This document shows, in pieces, positions 28,102 to 36,867 of a stretch of DNA of 64,000 nt. The stretch's first letter is position 1; every line of letters begins with the position of its first letter. The DNA comes from Phycisphaerales bacterium (GTDB taxonomy: Bacteria; Planctomycetota; Phycisphaerae; Phycisphaerales; UBA1924), in the NCBI GenBank assembly GCA_030149165.1, contig JASBRY010000009.1:1178001-1242000 (forward strand). Direction: 5' to 3'. The position numbers and the translations under genes are program-made. A model generated the notes under the pieces. It saw only the letters and a list, made by a program, of their open reading frames with translations. It searched no databases and had not been told where the DNA came from.

Positions 28102-28161
28102 TCATCGCCGACCACTGACATGGCTGTGATGATGAACATGATGGAAAGGGGATCTACTCAT
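28102..28161 (-). CDS. hisL: His operon leader peptide
   Basis: A 19-codon ORF reads MSRSPFHHVHHHSHVSGRR on the minus strand, with six His codons within eight positions. It lies upstream of the complete his operon in the same direction, before a strong hairpin. Ribosome stalling at the His codons when charged tRNA-His is scarce would then favour read-through. A second small hairpin (GTATCTTGAGATAC, 28075-28088) lies between the leader stop and the attenuator hairpin and could take part in switching. No ribosome site precedes the ATG closely, and a TATATT hexamer ends seven bases before it. The peptide may therefore be translated from a leaderless transcript. Confidence 0.85.
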   Translation of the reverse strand: MSRSPFHHVHHHSHVSGRR

Positions 28162-28167
28162 TGGCCG

Positions 28168-28173
28168 TAATAT
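28168..28173 (-). promoter_or_regulatory. Possible -10 box of the his promoter
   Basis: TATATT on the minus strand lies seven bases before the leader-peptide ATG. No good -35 hexamer is found at standard distance, so this is a weak proposal. Confidence 0.3.
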
Positions 28174-28471
28174 ACGCCTCACAGGCTTGTTTGGATACAC
28201 ATTAAGCAGAGATTTTCACCAGATCAGTATGAATTCATCATGAATGGCGAGTGTACATCTGTGGCCAACACACAGATACCAGGGGTTTTGCCTATATATA
28301 TCTGGCCATTTTCCTATTGTAATTCAGTCATCAAATATCGACACAATTCAAATAAACCACCTCGAACTGTGGTTGCCACTTCTTCTTTCGGATCGAACTG
28401 CTTAGGCAGATAGAATCACAAAAGCAGTAATTCGCTGTATTTCCATTTGTAGATATAGAGGAGAGTTCAAG

Positions 28472-29533
28472 ATGCCAAGCGCCAAAGCGTACGCTGTAGA
28501 GAGTGCGGCTTCACCATTCGGATCAACCACCATCCCTCGCCGAGAAGTCACTGAGCGTGATGTTCAGATCGAGATCCAGTATTGCGGCATCTGCCACTCG
28601 GATCTTCACACCGCTCGCGATGAATGGGCATCAGTCATGCCCACCGTGTATCCATGTGTGCCGGGACATGAGATTGTCGGGAAGGTCGTTAAGGTCGGTG
28701 ACCAAGTATCGAAGTTCAAAGTTGGGGACACTGTCGGAGTGGGTTGCTTGGTCGGATCGGACCGTTCCTGCGAATGTTGCCATTCAGATCTTGAGCAGCT
28801 CTGTCCCAACGGCGTCTTTACCTACAACTCCCCAGATCCGCACGGCACAGCACCAGTGACCTACGGCGGATACTCAGAAAGCATCGTCGTTGACGAGCAC
28901 TTCGTGCTCAGTGTGCCTGAGAATCTGGAGCTGGCCGCGACAGCGCCACTGCTGTGTGCCGGGATCACGACTTATTCACCCCTCAAGCGAGGCGATGTTG
29001 GTCCTGGGCGCAAAGTCGGGATTGTGGGATTGGGTGGATTGGGCCACATGGGTGTCAAGATTGCCAAAGCAATGGGGGCCCATGTCGTGGTCTTCACGAG
29101 AACTCCAAGCAAAGCGGAAGACGCGAAGCGGCTTGGAGCCGACGAAGTGATCCTGTCGACGGATGAGGATCAGATGGCACAGCACGCAGGATCCTTCCAC
29201 TTCATTCTCGACTGTGTTTCAGCGCGTCATGACATCAATATGTACCTCGGGATGCTCGCCCACGACGGCGAACTCTCGCTAGTCGGCGCTCCGGAAGAGC
29301 CGTTCGAGGTGTCTGCATTTGCTTTACTCTTTGGTCGCAAGAAGCTATCGGGATCCCTCATTGGCGGTATCGCAGAGACGCAAGAAATGCTCGATTTCTG
29401 CGGCGAACACGGCATTGTCTCGGATATCGAGGTCATCCCGATTCAGCAGCTTAATGAAGCTTACGAGCGTCTGGTCAAGGGTGATGTGAAGTATCGATTC
29501 TCGATCGACATGTCATCAATCCAACAAGATTGA
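28472..29533 (+). CDS. Zinc-dependent alcohol dehydrogenase, cinnamyl-alcohol/AdhC type
   Basis: The 353-residue medium-chain dehydrogenase has the catalytic zinc ligands in CGICHSDLH and GHEIVGKV, and the four-cysteine structural zinc loop in GSDRSCECCHSDLEQLC. It also has the nucleotide site GLGGLGHMGVKIAKAMG. Order and spacing match the NADP(H)-using YahK/CAD group. GAGGAGAG lies nine bases before the ATG. It is monocistronic: a separate promoter and leader follow. It likely reduces aldehydes or oxidises primary alcohols of broad type. Confidence 0.92.
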   Translation: MPSAKAYAVESAASPFGSTTIPRREVTERDVQIEIQYCGICHSDLHTARDEWASVMPTVYPCVPGHEIVGKVVKVGDQVSKFKVGDTVGVGCLVGSDRSCECCHSDLEQLCPNGVFTYNSPDPHGTAPVTYGGYSESIVVDEHFVLSVPENLELAATAPLLCAGITTYSPLKRGDVGPGRKVGIVGLGGLGHMGVKIAKAMGAHVVVFTRTPSKAEDAKRLGADEVILSTDEDQMAQHAGSFHFILDCVSARHDINMYLGMLAHDGELSLVGAPEEPFEVSAFALLFGRKKLSGSLIGGIAETQEMLDFCGEHGIVSDIEVIPIQQLNEAYERLVKGDVKYRFSIDMSSIQQD

Positions 29534-29553
29534 TTATTTTGTATGGAGAAGAT

Positions 29554-29581
29554 TTGACATCGGACCGATATTGAATACAGT
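29554..29581 (+). promoter_or_regulatory. Sigma-70-like promoter for the LysW operon leader
   Basis: TTGACA (29554-29559) and TACAGT (29576-29581) are separated by 16 bases. The predicted start site is almost at the ATG of the Lys-rich leader ORF, so the leader may be leaderless. Confidence 0.55.
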
Positions 29582-29590
29582 CTGCCGCAC

Positions 29591-29689
29591 ATGAATATGC
29601 ACTTCACCAACCTGAAATCGATCAAATCGAAAGCCAAAGACGCGAAACGCGTCTGGGTTGCGGTTTTGGTCGGGGTTGATGTGATCTAG
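29591..29689 (+). CDS. Lys-rich short ORF, possible leader peptide
   Basis: A 32-codon ORF lies between a promoter and an intrinsic terminator upstream of lysW. Codons 9 to 20 hold five AAA Lys codons and one Arg codon (LKSIKSKAKDAKR), and the C-terminus is hydrophobic (VWVAVLVGVDVI). The sequence GACGCG-AAA-CGCGTC at 29639-29653 is a perfect hairpin over the last Lys codon. GGGGT at 29672-29676 could pair with ACCCC of the terminator 5' arm as an antiterminator. The layout matches transcription attenuation by a lysine-sensing leader. It could instead be a small cationic protein. Confidence 0.5.
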   Translation: MNMHFTNLKSIKSKAKDAKRVWVAVLVGVDVI

Positions 29690-29721
29690 CACATTTAGCA
29701 CAACCTAGACATCAGTAATCG

Positions 29722-29757
29722 CACCCCTGACGCAGTTTCAGGGGTGTTTTCGTTTTT
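29722..29757 (+). terminator. Intrinsic terminator upstream of lysW
   Basis: CACCCCTGA and TCAGGGGTG form a perfect nine-base-pair stem with a seven-base loop, followed by TTTTCGTTTTT. Only 43 bases separate it from the lysW ATG. That leaves little room for another promoter, so it is best read as an attenuator within the operon leader. Confidence 0.85.
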
Positions 29758-29800
29758 GGATATTCAAATCAACAACCGTTTATCGAACAAGGAGAAAGCC

Positions 29801-29986
29801 ATGCCACAGACCGCCACCATCCAAGCCGTATGCCCAGAATGCGAAGCACAACTTACTTTCGATCGTCGTCCATTCAAGGGACAGGTGACCCATTGCACCG
29901 ATTGCTCTGCGGAGCTTGAGGTCATCGAACGCGAGCCGCTATTGCTGGAACTCGCGCCTGAGGTTGAAGAGGACTGGGGAGAGTAA
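29801..29986 (+). CDS. lysW: LysW-type amino-group carrier protein
   Basis: The 61-residue acidic protein has two zinc-binding Cys pairs (CPECEA and CTDCSAE) and ends in EDWGE. This is the conserved C-terminal tail of LysW, whose terminal Glu gamma-carboxyl is linked to the substrate amino group. GGAGAAAG precedes the ATG at 29801. It protects the amino group of alpha-aminoadipate (lysine route) or glutamate (ornithine route) while the next enzymes act. The following four genes encode those enzymes. Confidence 0.93.
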   Translation: MPQTATIQAVCPECEAQLTFDRRPFKGQVTHCTDCSAELEVIEREPLLLELAPEVEEDWGE

Positions 29987-30022
29987 ATCAGATCCGATTT
30001 CAACCAAAGAGGGAACATTCAC

Positions 30023-30898
30023 ATGCATATCGCGATGACATATACCAGGCTGAGGACCGAGGAGCGGATCATGCTCGATGCATTTGACGCACTCGGGATC
30101 TTGGCAACCCCGATCGATCTCAGAGAGTTTGTGTTTGACCCAAGAGATCGGAGTTCTTGGTCACGCTACGACGCGGTGCTCGACCGATCGTTGAGTCTAA
30201 CCAACTCCATGACCTCGATCCGCGTGTTCGAGCATTACGGATTGCCTTGCTACAACAACTCAAGTGCAATCCAAACATGCTCTGACAAGTTGCTGACCAC
30301 GCTCGCTTTGGAGCATCATAGGATTCCAACACCCAACACTCGCATCGCACTCACTGCGAGGAGTGGTCTTGAAGCAATCGAGCAGATCGGATACCCATCG
30401 GTGATCAAGCCCACCGTTGGATCTTGGGGGCGTCTCGTTGCTCGTGTCAATGATCGCGACGCCGCGGAAGCGATCCTTGAGCATCGAGAGACTCTCGGTT
30501 CAGTTCAGCAGCGTGTGCTGTATGTTCAGGAGCACATCGAAAAGCCCGGACGAGATCTGCGTGTCTTTGTGGTTGGTGGTCAAGCCATTGCCGCAATCGC
30601 TCGTGCCAGCGAGCACTGGGTGACAAACACCGCTCGCGGAGCACAAGCAATCGGGATCCCAGTCACCGACGAACTCGCGAGTTTGGCGGTAAGGGCGGTA
30701 GAGAGTGTTGGGGCTCACATCGCAGCCGTTGACTTTCTTGAGTGTCCAACACGAGGACTCCTCGTCAATGAGATCAACCACTCGATGGAGTTCCGCAACT
30801 CGATCGTGACCACCGGTGTCAACATCGCTGAGCATGTCGCAAGATTCGTTGTCGAGCAGGTTGAATCGGGCGTTTCACAGGCCGGAGCCACCGTATGA
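30023..30898 (+). CDS. LysW ligase, ATP-grasp (LysX/ArgX)
   Basis: The 291-residue RimK-type ATP-grasp protein has VIKPTVGSWGRLVARV, YVQEHIEKPGRDLRVFVVGG, NTARGAQA and the metal/ATP motif LVNEINHSMEFRNSIVTTGV. These are typical of LysX and ArgX, which join alpha-aminoadipate or glutamate to the LysW tail. The specificity cannot be decided by eye. It follows lysW after 36 bases and overlaps the reductase gene by four. Confidence 0.9.
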   Translation: MHIAMTYTRLRTEERIMLDAFDALGILATPIDLREFVFDPRDRSSWSRYDAVLDRSLSLTNSMTSIRVFEHYGLPCYNNSSAIQTCSDKLLTTLALEHHRIPTPNTRIALTARSGLEAIEQIGYPSVIKPTVGSWGRLVARVNDRDAAEAILEHRETLGSVQQRVLYVQEHIEKPGRDLRVFVVGGQAIAAIARASEHWVTNTARGAQAIGIPVTDELASLAVRAVESVGAHIAAVDFLECPTRGLLVNEINHSMEFRNSIVTTGVNIAEHVARFVVEQVESGVSQAGATV

Positions 30899-31923
30899 CC
30901 AAATCAGTTTCCATCGTCGGCGGCTCAGGATACACTGGAGGTGAACTCCTCCGATTGCTCCATGCCCATCCGGAAGTAGAAATCGCCCAAGTCACCTCGC
31001 GCAAGCTCAGTGGGCAACCAGTTCACCGTTCTCATCCGAACATGCGTGGGTATCTTGATACGGTGTACAGTCTGCCTGATGAGGTAGAGTCCTGTGATGT
31101 CATTTTCCTTTGCATGCCGCACGGCAAGGCATCGAGCGAGATCGAACATTGGCGATCCATAGCACCGCTCGTGATCGATCTCAGCGCCGACTTTCGACTT
31201 CGGGATCCTCAGAACTACCAGAAGTGGTACGGCGAGGAACATCCGTCACCCCAAGCACTCTCAGAAGTGGTGTACGGACTCCCCGAAATTTCAAGAGATC
31301 AGCTCAGTGGCGCCGGTCTTATTTCTGGAGTGGGATGCAACGCAACCGCAATGACGCTCGCATTACTCCCGCTCGCTCGAGCAGGATTGATCAAACGATG
31401 CATCGCGGATATCAAAGTGGGATCCTCCGAAGCCGGCGCTGAGGCCAACTCGGGATCACACCACCCGGTCCGCGCGCGTACGGCTCGGACTTACAGCGCG
31501 TTCGGCCATCGACATCTCGCAGAAGTCAACCAATCACTCGGACAATTGGATCTCGACGCGACAGTCACGGCGATCGACATGGTCCGTGGCGTGCTTTGCA
31601 CTGCACATATTGAACCCACTGAGCAACTCGAAACCAAGGATCTCTGGAAGCTCTATCGAGGAGCGTACAACAACGAGCCGTTCGTCCGGATTATCGCTGA
31701 TCGTTCTGGACCAAACCGGTTCCCCGACCCTCGCATTGTTGTCGGATCCAACAACGCTGATGTTGGATTCTGCGTAGACCCAAGCTCCGGACGGATCATC
31801 TCGCTGTGTGCCATTGACAACCTTGTGAAAGGTGCCGCTGGCTCAGCCGTCCAATCCATGAACATCGCACTCGGATTTCCCGAAACAGCAGGCTTGGGAT
31901 TCCCAGGACTTCACCCCGCATAG
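30895..31923 (+). CDS. LysW-aminoadipyl/glutamyl phosphate reductase (LysY/ArgC)
   Basis: The 342-residue protein is of the N-acetyl-gamma-glutamyl-phosphate reductase family: SIVGGSGYTGGELLRLLHAHP, LPHGKAS-like CMPHGKAS, GVGCNATAMTLALLPL with the catalytic Cys, and NNADVGFCVD near the end. In LysW pathways it reduces the acyl phosphate bound to LysW to the semialdehyde with NADPH. The operon position (W-X-Y-Z-K) supports this role. Confidence 0.92.
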   Translation: MTKSVSIVGGSGYTGGELLRLLHAHPEVEIAQVTSRKLSGQPVHRSHPNMRGYLDTVYSLPDEVESCDVIFLCMPHGKASSEIEHWRSIAPLVIDLSADFRLRDPQNYQKWYGEEHPSPQALSEVVYGLPEISRDQLSGAGLISGVGCNATAMTLALLPLARAGLIKRCIADIKVGSSEAGAEANSGSHHPVRARTARTYSAFGHRHLAEVNQSLGQLDLDATVTAIDMVRGVLCTAHIEPTEQLETKDLWKLYRGAYNNEPFVRIIADRSGPNRFPDPRIVVGSNNADVGFCVDPSSGRIISLCAIDNLVKGAAGSAVQSMNIALGFPETAGLGFPGLHPA

Positions 31924-31933
31924 AGAGAACACC

Positions 31934-32770
31934 ATGAATACCCGATCAAACACCATTGTCATCAAGGTCGGCGGCGGCGAGGGGATCGACCCCACAAACC
32001 TCACGCCTGAGATTGCTGAGCTCCATGAAGCCGGGATGCGAGTCGTTTTGGTCCACGGCGGATCACATGAAACAAACCAACTCGCTGAGCTTCTTGGTCA
32101 CCCTACCCAGACCATCACCAGCCCGAGCGGACACCAATCGCGTAGAACCGACCGAGCGACGCTCGATATCTTCAAGATGGTGTATTGTGGTAAGGTTAAC
32201 AAGACCGTCGTCGAAAGCCTCCAAGCTTCAGGGATCAATGCGATTGGTCTCTCCGGAATCGACGCAGGAATCTGGATCGGGAAGCGCAAATCTGCGATTC
32301 GTTCGGTTGTTGATGGACAGACCATGATTGTCCGTGACGACCTGAGTGGGCGCGTCGAATCAGTGAACGCTGAGTTCTTGAACTCGCTGCTCGATGCTGG
32401 TCTTGTTCCGGTCCTCACACCTCCAGCGCTCACTCCAGAGGGGGTCGCGATCAATGTTGATGCCGATCGAGCCGCAGCTGCTACCGCTCGTGCACTCAAT
32501 GCCGACGAACTGCTCCTCCTCTCCAATGTATCTGGACTACTCCAAAATCCAGATGACAAGGATTCAATGATTCATGAAATCGATATCCAATCCATGGATC
32601 TCGCACACAACGCCGCGAAGGGTCGTATGAAGAACAAAGTCCTCGCGGCTCAAGAAGCCCTCGAAGGTGGTGTTGCACGAGTCACCATCGGTTCTGCTGG
32701 TGGAGAGCGCCCAATCGAGCGGGCACGAAGCGGAACCGGAACTCGATTCTCTTTGGAGCCGGTGACATGA
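31934..32770 (+). CDS. LysW-aminoadipate/glutamate kinase (LysZ/ArgB)
   Basis: The 278-residue amino-acid kinase begins NTIVIKVGGGEGI and has LVHGGSHETNQLAELLG and NVDADRAAAATARAL. These are motifs of acetylglutamate kinase relatives of the LysZ kind. It phosphorylates the side carboxylate of the LysW-bound substrate. The AGAGAGAAC upstream is a weak ribosome site. The gene overlaps lysK by four bases. Confidence 0.92.
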   Translation: MNTRSNTIVIKVGGGEGIDPTNLTPEIAELHEAGMRVVLVHGGSHETNQLAELLGHPTQTITSPSGHQSRRTDRATLDIFKMVYCGKVNKTVVESLQASGINAIGLSGIDAGIWIGKRKSAIRSVVDGQTMIVRDDLSGRVESVNAEFLNSLLDAGLVPVLTPPALTPEGVAINVDADRAAAATARALNADELLLLSNVSGLLQNPDDKDSMIHEIDIQSMDLAHNAAKGRMKNKVLAAQEALEGGVARVTIGSAGGERPIERARSGTGTRFSLEPVT

Positions 32771-33882
32771 ATCCTGAAGAACTGAGCAATCCTGATATCC
32801 AACTGCTCTACGAGTTAGTCGCTACACCGAGCATCTCTGGAGATGAACTCAACGCCTCCAATGTATTTGTACGGCACGCGGATCGTATGGGATTCGAAAC
32901 GAACATCGACGAAGTCGGGAACGCAATCGCCGAGCGTGGTCCAGCAAATGATGGGCATTCAGTGCATCTAATGTTGCTTGGTCACATCGATACGGTGCCT
33001 GGAGATATCCAGGTCCGGATCGAAGATGGTATCCTGCACGGCAGAGGATCTGTTGATGCCAAGGGTCCACTCGCCGCGATGCTCGCCGCGGCTTCGGTCG
33101 CGGATCTCCCAGATAGTGTCCGGATCAGTGTCATCGGAGCGGTGGGAGAGGAGGCCGCAGAGTCCGTTGGTGCGCGTCACATCGTGAACAAGTACTCGCC
33201 CAACGCATGTATCATCGGTGAACCGAGCGGCTTCGATGGCGTCACTCTCGGATACAAAGGTAGACTCCTCTGCGACGCATCCGTGAGCATCTCCAACGCA
33301 CACTCTGCATGCGAAGAACTCTCTGCCCCTGACTTGCTCATGCAATGGTGGCGTGGAGTCACTGATCGAGTTGCAGAACTAAACTTTGGTCATGATCGCG
33401 TGTTTGATCAAGTGCAAGCAAGTGTGCTCAATATGGATTCTACATCTGATGGACTCACACAGCGAGCACAAATACGCATTGGATTCCGCTTGCCAGTACA
33501 GATCCAAGCTGATCAAATGCAGTCTATATTGCAGGAGCACAGCAATGAACAGATCAAACTCGCATTCAGCGGATTTGAGGACGCACATGCAACTGATCGG
33601 AATGATCCTGTAGTCCGTGCGATCTCAACTTCGATCCGTGCACTGGGAAATAGACCAAGACCAAAGCTCAAGACCGGGACCGCGGATCTGAATGTGGTTG
33701 CTCCGATCTGGAACTGTCCGATCGCCGCCTACGGCCCTGGAGATAGCGCACTGGATCATCGCCCTGATGAGCATATTGTGCTCGAAGAATATATAAAGTC
33801 AATCGTCGTGCTCAAAGGCGCGATCGAGACTCTCGCAGAAGAACTGCATGCACAAAGAGCGGAACAGGTGTGCAGTGCCTAA
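32767..33882 (+). CDS. LysW-lysine/ornithine hydrolase (LysK, M20 family)
   Basis: The 371-residue M20 metallopeptidase has LGHIDTVPGDI, GRGSVDAKGPLAAMLAAA, GAVGEEAAESVGARHI with the catalytic Glu, CIIGEPSGFDGVTLGYKG, and APIWNCPIAAYGPGDSALDH. This matches LysK, which releases lysine or ornithine from LysW. It is the last gene of the operon. The aminotransferase (LysJ) of the pathway is not in this cluster. The gene overlaps the convergent agmatinase-like gene by four bases. Confidence 0.92.
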   Translation: MNPEELSNPDIQLLYELVATPSISGDELNASNVFVRHADRMGFETNIDEVGNAIAERGPANDGHSVHLMLLGHIDTVPGDIQVRIEDGILHGRGSVDAKGPLAAMLAAASVADLPDSVRISVIGAVGEEAAESVGARHIVNKYSPNACIIGEPSGFDGVTLGYKGRLLCDASVSISNAHSACEELSAPDLLMQWWRGVTDRVAELNFGHDRVFDQVQASVLNMDSTSDGLTQRAQIRIGFRLPVQIQADQMQSILQEHSNEQIKLAFSGFEDAHATDRNDPVVRAISTSIRALGNRPRPKLKTGTADLNVVAPIWNCPIAAYGPGDSALDHRPDEHIVLEEYIKSIVVLKGAIETLAEELHAQRAEQVCSA

Positions 33883-34748
33883 ACGCGCCGAGCAGCGAGA
33901 ATCTCACTGATCACTCGATAGACTAACTTCGCGGCGATGAAGTCCGAAGCATGATGATTCGGATTCGGACACAGCTCCACCACATCAAACCCAATGATCG
34001 TGCGTTGTTGAGCGACTCGTCGCACGAGCTCGTTGACCGTGAACCAGTCCATCCCACCCGGCTCTGGTGTGCCTGTGCTCGGAATAATGGATGGATCAAA
34101 GGCATCCAGATCAATGGTGAGGTAGACATGCTCATCAAGCTGCGACACCACGCGATCTAGCCAACTCAGATCATGCTCACGCGTCCACTGATCCACTTGA
34201 TGACCAAAGTACACACGCTCGACATCCATTCCGTCGAGTTCTTCTTGATCGATAGCGCGGATCCCAACCTGCACGATCGAAGCAACTTCGCGAGCCCTTG
34301 CCATCACGCATGCATGATTATGAGTTGATCCATGGTAAGACTCTCGTGTATCGCCATGAGCATCAACCTGCAAGACAGTGAGCTTGTCGACATGATCAGC
34401 CGCGGCTTGAATCGCACCAATCGAAACCGAATGCTCTCCACCCAGCACAACAGGAAGTTGATGATTGCTGAGTGCCTGTGAAACTCGTTGCTGAACTAAT
34501 GGCGCTAGTTTAATCGGATCCTTGGCGTTACAGATGACTGTTTCCTGAGTGAAGATGCCTTGGTCGAAATGCTCGGCGCATGTTTGGATGTCGTACCATT
34601 CTATTTGCCAAGACGCATCAATGATCGCTTGTGGTCCCTTGTCGGCGCCCTTGCGATAAGTAGAGGTTGCGTCGTAGGGGACTGGGATGATTTGCACATA
34701 TGATTGTGGTGTGCAGTACCGATTAGGGATATCCAGAAATCCGGGCAT
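33879..34748 (-). CDS. speB: Agmatinase/ureohydrolase family protein
   Basis: The 289-residue ureohydrolase has the manganese motifs GGEHSVSIGAI, LQVDAHGDTRESYHGSTHNHAC and LTIDLDAFDPSIIPSTGTPEPGG. It lies 12 bases after the arginine decarboxylase gene in the same operon. Agmatine to putrescine plus urea is thus the expected reaction. Arginase or guanidinobutyrase activity cannot be excluded from sequence alone. Confidence 0.9.
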   Translation of the reverse strand: MPGFLDIPNRYCTPQSYVQIIPVPYDATSTYRKGADKGPQAIIDASWQIEWYDIQTCAEHFDQGIFTQETVICNAKDPIKLAPLVQQRVSQALSNHQLPVVLGGEHSVSIGAIQAAADHVDKLTVLQVDAHGDTRESYHGSTHNHACVMARAREVASIVQVGIRAIDQEELDGMDVERVYFGHQVDQWTREHDLSWLDRVVSQLDEHVYLTIDLDAFDPSIIPSTGTPEPGGMDWFTVNELVRRVAQQRTIIGFDVVELCPNPNHHASDFIAAKLVYRVISEILAARRV

Positions 34749-34760
34749 GGGTTGTCGCCT

Positions 34761-36761
34761 TCAGGATATTTTGTCTTCGGGATTGAGATAGGTGTATCCA
34801 TTGAGTCCCGATTCGTAGAACTCAGTGAGGATCCTTGATTCACGAACGGTCATCGCCTTGCGCTTCACTGCACGCTCACACTCTTTCTCGAGCGATCGCG
34901 CAAGCCGATCTGGTTCAAACTGTACATATGAGAGCACCTCGGAGATGGTGTCGCCCTTGACGACTTCACGGATCGACCACTCATCGTCTTCAATCTCAAT
35001 ATGGACCGCATGCGGATCGCCGAAGAGATTGTGGAGATCGCCGAGTGTTTCTTGATACGCACCCACAAGGAACACACCAAAGTAATATGGGTGATCGTCC
35101 TTGATCTCATGGACACTCAGTGTGTGCTCAGGATGACCAGTATCTGATACGAACAGGTCGATTTTCCCGTCTGAATCACAGGTGATATCAGCGAGAACCG
35201 CACGCTTTGTGGGTTCCTCATTCAGACGATGGATTGGCGTGATCGGGAATAACTGGTCGATCGCCCATGTGTCAGGGAGTGACTGGAAGAGTGAGAAGTT
35301 CGCGAAGTATGTTTCGCTCATGAGATCATCGATCCCAGCAAGAGGTTCGGGAACTTCCTCCATGTCCAAACATGCGGATTGGAGCATCGAGCAAATGGTC
35401 CAAAACAATCGCTCGATTTCTGCTCGATGCTCGAGGGAAAGATACCCCAATGAGAAGAGCGACATCGCATCCTCTCGTGCTCTGGTGGTGTCGTGGTAAA
35501 TCTCAGCGAGCTTCTGAGAGTTCTCTCTAAGTGCATTGAGTGCGTGTCTCAGATCGCGCAGTGGCTGCGGGTCGCTCGATTCGTCATCGTGAACGACCAT
35601 ATCAGGATCAATCAGATCGCTTGGTCCTGTTGAGCCGAGCACATTGAACACGAGCACCGATGAATACGCAACCATCGCTCGCCCGCATTCTGTCACGACT
35701 GTCGGATGGTCGATGCCCTTGGCCGTGCAGATCGAACCAATACGATAAATTACATCCGAAGCGTACTCCTCAAGCGAGTAGTTCATTGAAGATGCTTGGT
35801 CAGACGCAGATCCCTGGTAATCCACTCCCAGCCCGCCGCCGATATCAAGGTACTTGAGTTTTGCGCCTGTCTCATGGAGCTGCGTGAATACATGTACGAG
35901 CTCCGTGATTGCCGATTTGATGGTGCTGATATCTTGGTGCTGACTTCCTGAGTGGCAGTGGAGGAGTTCGAGACAGTCCAGCATGTCGTGGTCTTTAAGC
36001 GTTTGGATCGCGCGGAGCAGTTCAGTGATTGTCAGTCCAAACTTGCTCTTGATCCCCACCGATGTCGCCCATCGTCCAGATCCAGCTGATGCAAGCTTGA
36101 CTCGCACGCCAATCCTTGGATGAACACCGTGTTTCTCCGCGAACTTGATGATCAAATCGAGTTCTCGGAGATTCTCCACCACTGGAATAATCGTTCGCCC
36201 GAGCTTATGAGCGAGGATCACGGCCTCGATGTACTGCGCATCCTTGAAACCATTGCAGATGATGAACTGGCCCGGAGTGTCGGTCGTCATGGCCATGACG
36301 GCGAGGAGCTCCGGTTTCGAACCGACCTCCAGACCATATCCGAGTTGGTGTCCATATCGCGCCACTTCTTCAACAACCTGATGCTGCTGATTCACTTTGA
36401 TCGGATACGCGGCGACATACCCACCTTGATAATCGTTCTCCTCAATCGCTTGAGCGAATGCACTCTTGAGAGTCTGAAGACGATGATCCACGATGTCCGT
36501 AAACCGCAATAGCACTGGGGTCTCAATGCCACGCTCACTCAAGCCGTCAACGATTTGGTGTAAATCTACACCTACTCGTTCTCGCCCCATTGGGTGTACA
36601 TACATGTGCCCATTATCGTGGATACAGAAGTACCCCTGTCCCCATGCTTGGGAGCGGTAGATCTGCTCTGAATCCGACGCAGTCCAAGTCGAGGTCACGG
36701 TGGGTGACTTTGATTCGGTGTCGGATTGATCGGCCTTGTTGTTGGGCATGGTCTTGGGCAT
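34761..36761 (-). CDS. speA: Biosynthetic arginine decarboxylase
   Basis: The 666-residue protein has the length and motifs of SpeA: a type III PLP barrel with AAYPIKVNQQHQVVEEV (PLP Lys), GLEVGSKPELL, LLHCHSGSQHQDISTIK, YLDIGGGLGVDYQG, and TECGRAMVAYSSVLVFNV. It makes agmatine from arginine, the first step of putrescine synthesis. The downstream agmatinase gene completes the route. A divergent deoxyhypusine-synthase-like gene starts 107 bases away. Confidence 0.94.
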   Translation of the reverse strand: MPKTMPNNKADQSDTESKSPTVTSTWTASDSEQIYRSQAWGQGYFCIHDNGHMYVHPMGRERVGVDLHQIVDGLSERGIETPVLLRFTDIVDHRLQTLKSAFAQAIEENDYQGGYVAAYPIKVNQQHQVVEEVARYGHQLGYGLEVGSKPELLAVMAMTTDTPGQFIICNGFKDAQYIEAVILAHKLGRTIIPVVENLRELDLIIKFAEKHGVHPRIGVRVKLASAGSGRWATSVGIKSKFGLTITELLRAIQTLKDHDMLDCLELLHCHSGSQHQDISTIKSAITELVHVFTQLHETGAKLKYLDIGGGLGVDYQGSASDQASSMNYSLEEYASDVIYRIGSICTAKGIDHPTVVTECGRAMVAYSSVLVFNVLGSTGPSDLIDPDMVVHDDESSDPQPLRDLRHALNALRENSQKLAEIYHDTTRAREDAMSLFSLGYLSLEHRAEIERLFWTICSMLQSACLDMEEVPEPLAGIDDLMSETYFANFSLFQSLPDTWAIDQLFPITPIHRLNEEPTKRAVLADITCDSDGKIDLFVSDTGHPEHTLSVHEIKDDHPYYFGVFLVGAYQETLGDLHNLFGDPHAVHIEIEDDEWSIREVVKGDTISEVLSYVQFEPDRLARSLEKECERAVKRKAMTVRESRILTEFYESGLNGYTYLNPEDKIS

Positions 36762-36867
36762 GCCGAATTGTATCGCCAGATCTGATCGTGCGATTACACG
36801 ACGGGTATGATTTTCTTAATCAGCAAACAGCCATCTGATCCATTGGGTTCTTGATTGGAGCGAAGCA

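Noticed and set aside
28105..28140. An alternative leader frame beginning MFIITAMSVVGDD on the minus strand
   Set aside because: It overlaps hisL in another frame, lacks His codons and has no ribosome site; the His-rich frame explains the context better.
28261..28330. AT-rich repeated TATATATA and TGGCCA sequences as an operator or RNA element
   Set aside because: The pairings are short and low in complexity; no stable structure or known motif could be supported.
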